Shown: piece after piece, positions 57,893 to 64,000 of the stretch
How positions within the stretch are numbered: the first letter of the stretch is position 1
How the letters are laid out: every line of letters starts with the position of its first letter
DNA from: Odontesthes bonariensis
Lineage: Eukaryota; Chordata; Actinopteri; Atheriniformes; Atherinopsidae
Reading direction: 5' to 3'
Assembly: GCF_027942865.1 (NCBI RefSeq)
Contig: NC_134525.1
Location: 936,723-1,000,722, forward strand
Length of the DNA: 64,000 bases
Program-made: the position numbers and the translations under genes
The notes under the pieces: generated by a model
Told to the model about the DNA's origin: nothing
The model's input: the letters and a program-made list of their open reading frames with translations, nothing else
The model's database searches: none

Positions 57893-59178
57893 ACGTTAAA
57901 CTGCACCTTTAAAAGTTCAACTGCACCTTTAAACTGTACCTTAAAACTGCACCTTTAAAAGTTCAACTGCACCTTTAAAAGTTCAACTGCACCTTTAAAC
58001 TGTACCTTAAAACTGCACCTTTAAAAGTTCAACTGCACCTTAAAACTGCACCTTTAAAAGTTAAACTGCACCTTTAAACGTTAAACTGCACCTTAAAACT
58101 GCACCTTTAAAAGTTCAACTGCACCTTTAAAAGTTAAACTGCACCTTTAAAAGTTCACCTGCACCTTTAAAAGTTAAACTGCACCTTTAAAAGTTCAACT
58201 GCACCTTTAAAAGTTAAACTGCACCTTTAAACGTTAAACTGCACCTTAAAACTGCACCTTTAAAAGTTCAACTGCACCTTAAAACTGCACCTTTAAAAGT
58301 TCAACTGTACCTTTAAAAGTTCAACTGCACCTTAAAACTGCACCTTTAAAAGTTCAACTGTACCTTTAAAAGTTAAACTGCACCTTTAAAAGTTCAACTG
58401 CACCTTTAAAAGTTAAACTGCATCTTTAAAAGTTAAACTGCACCTTTAAAAGTTAAACTGCACCTTTAAAAGTTAAACTGCACCTTTAAAAGTTCAACTG
58501 CACCTTTAAAAGTTAAACTGCATCTTTAAAAGTTAAACTGCACCTTTAAAAGTTAAACTGCACCTTTAAAAGTTAAACTGTACCTTTAAAAGTTAAACTG
58601 TACCTTAAAACTGCACCTTTAAAAGTTCAACTGTACCTTTAAAAGTTCAACTGTACCTTTAAAAGTTAAACTGCACCTTTAAAAGTTAAACTGCACCTTT
58701 AAAAGTTCAACTGCACCTTTAAAAGTTAAACTGCATCTTTAAAAGTTAAACTGCACCTTTAAAAGTTAAACTGCACCTTTAAAAGTTAAACTGCACCTTT
58801 AAAAGTTAAACTGCACCTTTAAAAGTTAAACTGCATCTTTAAAAGTTAAACTGCACCTTTAAAAGTTAAACTGCACCTTTAAACGTTAAACTGCATCTTT
58901 AAAAATTAAACTGGACTTTTAAAAGTTAAACTGCACCTTTAAACGTTAAACTGCACCTCTTAAAGTTCAACTGCACCTCTAAAAGTTAAACTGCACCTTT
59001 AAAAGTTAAACTGCACCTTTAAATGTTAAACTGCACCTCTTAAAGTTCAACTGCACCTTTAAAAGTTAAACTGCACCTTTAAATGTTAAACTGCACCTTT
59101 AAATGTTAAACTGCACCTCTTAAAGTTCAACTGCACCTTTAAAAGTTAAACTGCACCTCTAAAAGTTAAACTGCACCT
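57893..59178. repeat. 20-bp tandem array TTAAACTGCACCTTTAAAAG, about 64 copies
   Basis: Variants: TTCAACTG, CTGTACC, CTGCATC, and a shorter TTAAAACTGCACC form early in the array. The right end grades into CACCTCTTAAAG forms and abuts the gypsy end. Confidence 0.96.
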
Positions 59179-59179
59179 T

Positions 59180-59674
59180 TAAACTCTTCCCGCATGCCGG
59201 GTCGGCCACTGCAGCCACGCCACCGGTGTTCTGGTCCCCCGTCTGACCGGCTTCGAGCCCCTCCCTCCCACCCTCAGACTTTTTAGGGTCGTCTGGGATC
59301 CGCCCCTTGAGGGGGGGGGGCTCTGTGTTTCGGTTCATGTCTTGGTTGATTTTTAGTCTTGCCATTGGTTTTCCCCTCACCTGTCCAGTTTCACCAGCTG
59401 CACCTAATCACTCACTCCCTCTTTAGTTTCCAGTCTCCCCTCTCAGCTTGTGGGTTCTTTGTTTGTCACCTGCCCTTCATGCCATGCCACAACCTGTTCT
59501 GACCAAAGCTAAGTATTTATTTATTCCATGCCATGAAAGTCTTTTGTTTGTTTTTTCCCAGTTATGCTTTTTGAATCCGGCTCAGCCGCGCTTTTAGTTT
59601 GAACTTTGTTATAGTTATTTTTGCCTTAATAAATCAACCTTTCTTTTGAAGTCCGCAGCCGTGTAATTCTGACA
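59180..59674 (+). mobile_element. 3' end of a gypsy-like LTR retrotransposon: PPT plus LTR
   Basis: A polypurine tract TTGAGGGGGGGGGG at about 59308-59320 is followed by an LTR that starts TGTGTTTCGG (59324) and ends ATTCTGACA (59674), with TTAATAAATC near its end as poly-A signal. LTRs typically begin TG and end CA. No coding part of the element remains in the window. Confidence 0.7.
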
Positions 59675-59764
59675 AGTCTGCCTGAAATCAGTTCAAATCA
59701 ACCGACACATCCAGATAACCGAGCTTCTGCTGCGTGTAGACACAGCTCCACTCTGATCGGGTGA

Positions 59765-60648
59765 AATGTTCTGAAGGTTCTGAAGGTTCTAAATGTTCTA
59801 AATGTTCTAAATGTTCTGAATGTTCTAAATGTTCTGAATGCTCTGAATGTTCTGAATGTTCTGAATGTTCTAAAGATTCTGAAGGTTCTGAATGTTCTAA
59901 ATGTTCTGAAGTTCTAAATGTTCTAAAGGTTCTAAATGTTCTAAATGTTCTAAATGTTCTGAATGTTCTAAATGTTCTGAATGTTCTAAATGTTCTGAAT
60001 GCTCTGAATGTTCTGAATGTTCTGAATGTTCTAAAGATTCTGAAGGTTCTGAATGTTCTAAATGTTCTGAAGGTTCTAAATATTCTGAAGGTTCTGAAGG
60101 TTCTGAATGTTCTAAAGGTTCTGAATGTTCTGAAGGTTCTGAATGTTCTAAAGGTTCTGAAGGTTCTGAATGTTCTGAAGGTTCTAAATGTTCTAAATGT
60201 TCTGAATGTTCTAAATGTTCTGAAGGTTCTAAATGTTCTGAAGGTTCTAAAGGTTCTGAAGGTTCTAAATGTTCTAAATGTTCTGAAGGTTCTAAATGTT
60301 CTGAAGGTTCTGAATGTTCTAAAGGTTCTGAATGTTCTGAAGGTTCTGAATGTTCTAAAGGTTCTGAAGGTTCTGAATGTTCTAAATGTTCTGAAGGTTC
60401 TAAATGTTCTGAATGTTCTAAATGTTCTGAAGGTTCTAAATGTTCTGAAGGTTCTAAAGGTTCTGAAGGTTCTAAATGTTCTAAATGTTCTGAAGGTTCT
60501 AAATGTTCTGAAGGTTCTGAATGTTCTAAAGGTTCTGAAGGTTCTAAATGTTCTGAAGGTTCTGAAGGTTCTGAATGTTCTAAATGCTCTGAAGGTTCTG
60601 AATGTTCTAAATGTTCTGAATGTTCTAAATGTTCTGAATGTTCTGCGT
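59765..60648. repeat. 9-bp tandem array TTCTAAATG/TTCTGAAGG, about 98 copies
   Basis: Four interchangeable forms (TTCTAAATG, TTCTGAATG, TTCTGAAGG, TTCTAAAGG) with long repeated runs. It generates a 303-codon Leu/Asn/Val/Lys frame with a 3-residue period, which is an artefact. Confidence 0.96.
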
Positions 60649-60649
60649 A

Positions 60650-61860
60650 GCTGCAGTCAGACTGATCCTTAATCCTAAACTTAAATTGTGGGAATGACCA
60701 GTTAACTTAAAGTTTACTATTCTGGAACAACTAGTTTATTCTAGTTGTAGTTAAATTGTAGAACAGCAGAGTTTGAAGTGTATTTATTGTACTTTTATAG
60801 TACATTTAGTTCACACATACTTTGTTTTATAAGCATACTAAACAGTTATTCTAAAATGCCTCTAATATTCAGACTATATGTCATTAATATGTTCAGATTT
60901 TATTAATGTTGAGCTCATTTTATTCATGAAAATGAGTTTTTAACCATAACTCACCAGCGTGCTTTGCTCTTCTTTTATGAAATAAAAGTGTAAAAATGTC
61001 ACTTTAAGATGAAACTAAAACTTTCTGATTTAAGTTCAGTTACAATAATAACTCTGAGAATACCATTAATACAACTTAAATATATTTAACAGAAAATACA
61101 CTTCAGTAACTGCAGATATATTTTCCTCTCAACTGAAGTACGATTAGTTTAAAGTGTGAAATCAGAATATTTCTTATTCATTTAAAGTTTAAAGCTTTTG
61201 TTAATAAACTGTTCAAATGTGAATATAACAAATAGAATAAATTTATATTTCAGATGGTCCCAGCTGCTCCGTTCAGGCTCCAAACTTCCATCATTCAGTA
61301 AAAACAGGAAAGTGTTCATTAATCCATTAAAGCTGCTCTCATTCACACATTTTTCTGTTTCTTCTGTCAGAAACTGGGACTGAAACTCAGCCCATTGAGC
61401 CTCAGAGTCGGCTCACTGAAAGCACTTCCAGGCGGTCGCTCTGCTCTAATAAAATCCAGATTTCAGAACCGCAGAAGCAGCATTAAAGCAGCTCAAAGAC
61501 GGAGAACTCAGCTGGACTCACATGGATCTCCCACAGAGGTGAGCGGCAGCAGGAGGCGGGAAGCTTTCCTCCCACAGTCCACAGCGTTCGTCACGCTTCG
61601 GTTATTAACCGACACACTTTAGATGAGAAACTAAGTCCCACTTCTTCTAACTGAGGGACAAACAGTGAACAGGACCCGTGAACCAACCGGAACACTTCCT
61701 GGTTCTGGGCCAATCAGCAGGCGGGGATCTGATTCAGACATTTGACTCGTCTTGTTACCCGAGACCCGATCAACCTGGTTCATGTGAGCATGGATTCAGG
61801 GTGGATGCAGACACGTGCACTCTCACGTGCACTCTCACGTGCACTCTCACAGGAAATGAC
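60650..61860. other. AT-rich unique sequence, nothing recognised
   Basis: A possible plus-strand donor CACAGAGGTGAGCGG lies at about 61531-61545, but I found no coding exon that it would end. A short CACGTGCACTCT repeat occurs at 61810-61850. Confidence 0.4.
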
Positions 61861-62198
61861 CTTAAAGGGACAGTTCGCCTCTTTAAAGGGACAGTTCGCC
61901 TCTTTTGACATGAAGCTGTGTAACATCCCATATCAGCAGCATCATTTCTGAACATCTTCTTACCCCCTGCTGCGTCCTGTGAGCAGAGTTCCAGCCTCGT
62001 TTTGGTGCTGATGAAGGTAGTCCGGCTAGTTGGCTGGGGTTTAAAAAATAAAGCGTTTTGCTTCTCAGAACAATATGCGTTCAACAGAGTAATACATTTG
62101 CATCACAAAATGGTTCTCCAGGAAAAAGTCAGACCTCACAATCTCTTGGCCCTATTTTCTCTCCCTTCTTATTACTACATACGATTGATCATATATAG

Positions 62199-62669
62199 CA
62201 GGGGTCTTCAACGTTTTTCAGGCCAGGGACCCCCAAACTGATGGAGAGTTGGAGCAGGGACCCCCCTACTATTTATATGGCACACAATTGTGTTTTATAT
62301 TTAACGGGGCCTAGTGCCGTGTATAAACATAGCTACTCTGTTATCGTACATTCAATACTAAGCTATTCAAATAATACACAGGTTAATATATTCATGTTTT
62401 TATTTTAAACATGTGCAAGGTACAAGGTGGCCGTGCCACTGCCATTTATAAACAAACATCTTGCATACAACACTGAGCTATTCAAATAATCCTCAGATTT
62501 GAACTTTAAACATGCATGTAGATGGGACAATGAATCCTCAAACCATCTGTGGATGGCACACGTTTGCACACAATTTGTGAGAAAAAACTGTTTGAAAAAA
62601 AAAAAAAAGTCTAATCAACCAAAGATTTCGCGACCCCCCCCCTGCAGTACCTCCTGTTGAAGACCTCTG
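62199..62669. mobile_element. hAT MITE (471 bp) with perfect 8-bp target duplication
   Basis: The ends CAGGGGTCTTCAAC and GTTGAAGACCTCTG are inverted repeats with one mismatch; ATATATAG flanks both sides exactly (62191-62198 and 62670-62677). No coding frame. The intact duplication suggests a fairly recent insertion. Confidence 0.92.
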
Positions 62670-62725
62670 ATATATAGAATAAATAAAGGTGGCTCCAGGA
62701 CCCAGAAGCCTGTGGAACACCGCTG

Positions 62726-63056
62726 ATGTCAAAACCTTCAATCTATACACACTCAGATCAATCGAATGGTGACTGTGGTGTACCCCAAGGGTCGATATTA
62801 GCACCTGTTCTTTTTGCCCTGTACGTGCTCCCCCTGGGTTCCATTTTTAAAAAGCACAAAGTCCTTTTTCATTGCTTTGCAGACGACGTTCAAATGTATC
62901 TGCCTGTAACCACCAACGGCAGCCGGTCCGCAGTACAGATGCTGCAGGATGGTCTCGGGGAGGTACAGGCATGTTTGAACCTAAATAAAGATAAAACTGA
63001 GATTCTGGTGTTCGGAAAAAGTAATCCCCTGCATGGACATGACATTACACTTTTGA
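62726..63056 (+). mobile_element. L2-type LINE reverse-transcriptase fragment
   Basis: The plus strand encodes [20 protein letters not shown], then [14 protein letters not shown] (FADD at the catalytic position) and [15 protein letters not shown], all typical of L2/Maui reverse transcriptase. It has been swallowed into the TTAA element and ends at its right arm. Confidence 0.85.
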
Positions 63057-63254
63057 ACGCATATTGTTCTGAGAAGCAAAACGCTTTATTTTTTAAACCC
63101 CAGCCAACTAGCCGGACTACCTTCATCAACACCAAAACTCGGCTGGAACTCTGCTCACAGGACGCAGCAGGGGGTAAGAAGATGTTCAGAAATGATGCTG
63201 CTGATATGGGATGTTACACAGCTTCATGTCAGAAGAGGCGAACTGTCCCTTTAA

Positions 63255-63940
63255 CTCATGCTGCTTTTATCCAACCCAGCGAGCATCAGAGCTGCTGTAA
63301 AACTCTGAGAACAGACCCAGAGAAATAATAAATCTCTCCTCAGTTGGAACTGTTTTCTCCTCCCTGACCCACGGCTCTGATCCCTCAGAGCAGCTCAGAA
63401 ACGGCTGCAGCCTCCTTCAGATGGATGCTCACCTCTGGAACATCTGGCTCCTCTGGAACATCTGGTTCCCCTGGATGTTCCCCTGGATGTTCCCCTGGAT
63501 GTTCTCTCCCTGCTGCTGATGCTGATCAGAACCTGAACCCGCGTCTTTATTCACATTTTCAGGGTGAAATGCGCCTGATGACGCAGCTCTCCACCTGCAC
63601 CAGCTGCGTGCACGGCTCTGAGACATCCAGAAGCCTGACAGCGGTCTCACAGCTCCACGCGCGCACACGCACGCACGCATGCAAACCGATCCCTGTGCGC
63701 CGTAACCCGATCCGTGCGTGTCGGGCCGTGCACGCAGAACCGTTCCAGGCTGAAAGTATTCCCAGTGTTTAGCAGCTGCAGCTTAAATCCTCTGTTGGAG
63801 GAACTTTTCCTCATTTTATCTGAGATATTTTAAGATTTTATCTGAGTTATTTCAGGATTTTATCTGAGTTATTTCAGGATAAAATGCGGGCTTCGGTCAG
63901 AGCAGGTTTAATCAGGGTCAGGGCAACACGAGGCGGACTT
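63255..63940. other. Unique sequence with short repeats
   Basis: Holds short CTGGAACATCTGG and CCCCTGGATGTT repeats (63430-63510), CGCACGCACG (63655-63680) and a TTATCTGAGTTATTTCAGGA repeat (63815-63885). No gene recognised. Confidence 0.4.
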
Positions 63941-63942
63941 AC

Positions 63943-63998
63943 GGGCTGCTGAAGCTCGGAGGAAACTTCCGGATCCATCTCCTCGGCACCGGCAGCAT
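63943..63998 (-). CDS. Candidate first coding exon of the gal3st2-like gene
   Basis: The minus strand has ATG at 63998 followed by 18 open codons (MLPVPRRWIRKF...) and a strong donor GTAAGT after 63943, ending in phase 2. The signal-anchor exon at 54356 requires exactly two bases from the previous exon, so the join is in frame and would give a short basic cytoplasmic tail. The 9.6-kb intron and the lack of homology evidence keep this tentative; it may be a 5' UTR exon or belong to another gene. A second ATG (MDPEVSSE) in another frame overlaps it. Confidence 0.35.
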
Positions 63999-64000
63999 CT

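Larger units (their letters stand above)
61866..63250. mobile_element. TTAA-target element with about 185-bp inverted ends and nested inserts
   Basis: The left end AGGGACAGTTCGCC follows TTAA at 61862-61865 and again at 61883-61886 (a 21-bp duplication of the terminus). The right end GGCGAACTGTCCCT is followed by TTAA at 63251-63254. The arms at about 61887-62075 and 63067-63250 are inverted copies. The interior holds an L2 fragment and a hAT MITE. A third copy of the arm is at 27403-27590. Confidence 0.85.

Noticed and set aside
59761-60672. 303-codon Leu/Asn/Val/Lys frame
   Set aside because: Produced by the 9-bp TTCTAAATG array; three-residue period and no known protein features.
61395-61622. 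75-codon basic plus-strand frame with a downstream GTGAGC donor
   Set aside because: No acceptor or partner exon was found and the sequence has no recognisable domain, so there is too little support to call an exon.
1-64000. tRNA, rRNA, snRNA or microRNA genes
   Set aside because: I looked for tRNA A/B boxes, rRNA cores and obvious hairpins outside the inverted repeats and found none I could support by eye; covariance-model searches were not possible.

Overview
This is a stretch of vertebrate, almost certainly teleost fish, nuclear DNA. The evidence is multi-exon genes with GT-AG introns, coding sequences closest to fish and mammalian crygn, rheb, eci2 and galactose-3-O-sulfotransferase, and a typical ray-finned-fish mix of L1, L2/Rex-type and RTE LINEs, hAT, Harbinger-like and TTAA-target DNA transposons, and one gypsy LTR end. 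No prokaryotic, organellar or viral genome features are present.

Layout. 1-560: no recognised gene. About 564-6590: a DNA element with imperfect terminal inverted repeats that was split by a nearly full-length, inactivated L1 retrotransposon on the minus strand. 7020-8270: a TG-rich minisatellite. 8374-11305 (-): crygn, gamma-N crystallin, 5 exons, 183 aa. 11.3-13.3 kb: crygn promoter and an inverted repeat carrying two divergent CTCF-type motifs. 13.28-18.9 kb: a 31-bp satellite. 19417-30577 (-): rheb, 8 exons, 184 aa; its introns hold a 51-bp array, a 27-bp array and a broken long-TIR transposon. 30578-30957: a 380-bp head-to-head promoter with CCAAT boxes. 30958-42937 (+): eci2, 11 exons, 397 aa; its introns hold 14-bp, 47-bp and GTAGTATG-type arrays and several nested transposons. 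43.1-43.9 kb: minisatellites in the eci2 3' UTR. 44.95-45.7 kb: a CAGGTGAG-rich array. 46125-54356 (-), perhaps extending to 63998: a galactose-3-O-sulfotransferase gene (gal3st2-like) with arrays in nearly every non-coding part. 56-63 kb: more arrays, a gypsy LTR end and nested TTAA/hAT/LINE remnants.

The four genes do not form one pathway. Crygn is a lens structural protein, Rheb is the GTPase that activates mTORC1, Eci2 is an auxiliary enzyme of unsaturated fatty acid beta-oxidation, and the Gal3st enzyme sulfates galactose on glycans in the Golgi. CRYGN-RHEB adjacency is known from mammals. Pairing rheb with eci2 at a shared promoter is not the human arrangement.

The outstanding property is tandem repetition: about 17 separate arrays with unrelated units cover roughly 27-28 kb (about 43 percent by my boundary estimates). 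Several arrays touch splice sites or have copied pieces of neighbouring exon or 3' UTR sequence. I found no sign of a new multi-gene system. Exon coordinates come from reading splice sites and phases by hand; all four gene models keep phase across every junction.
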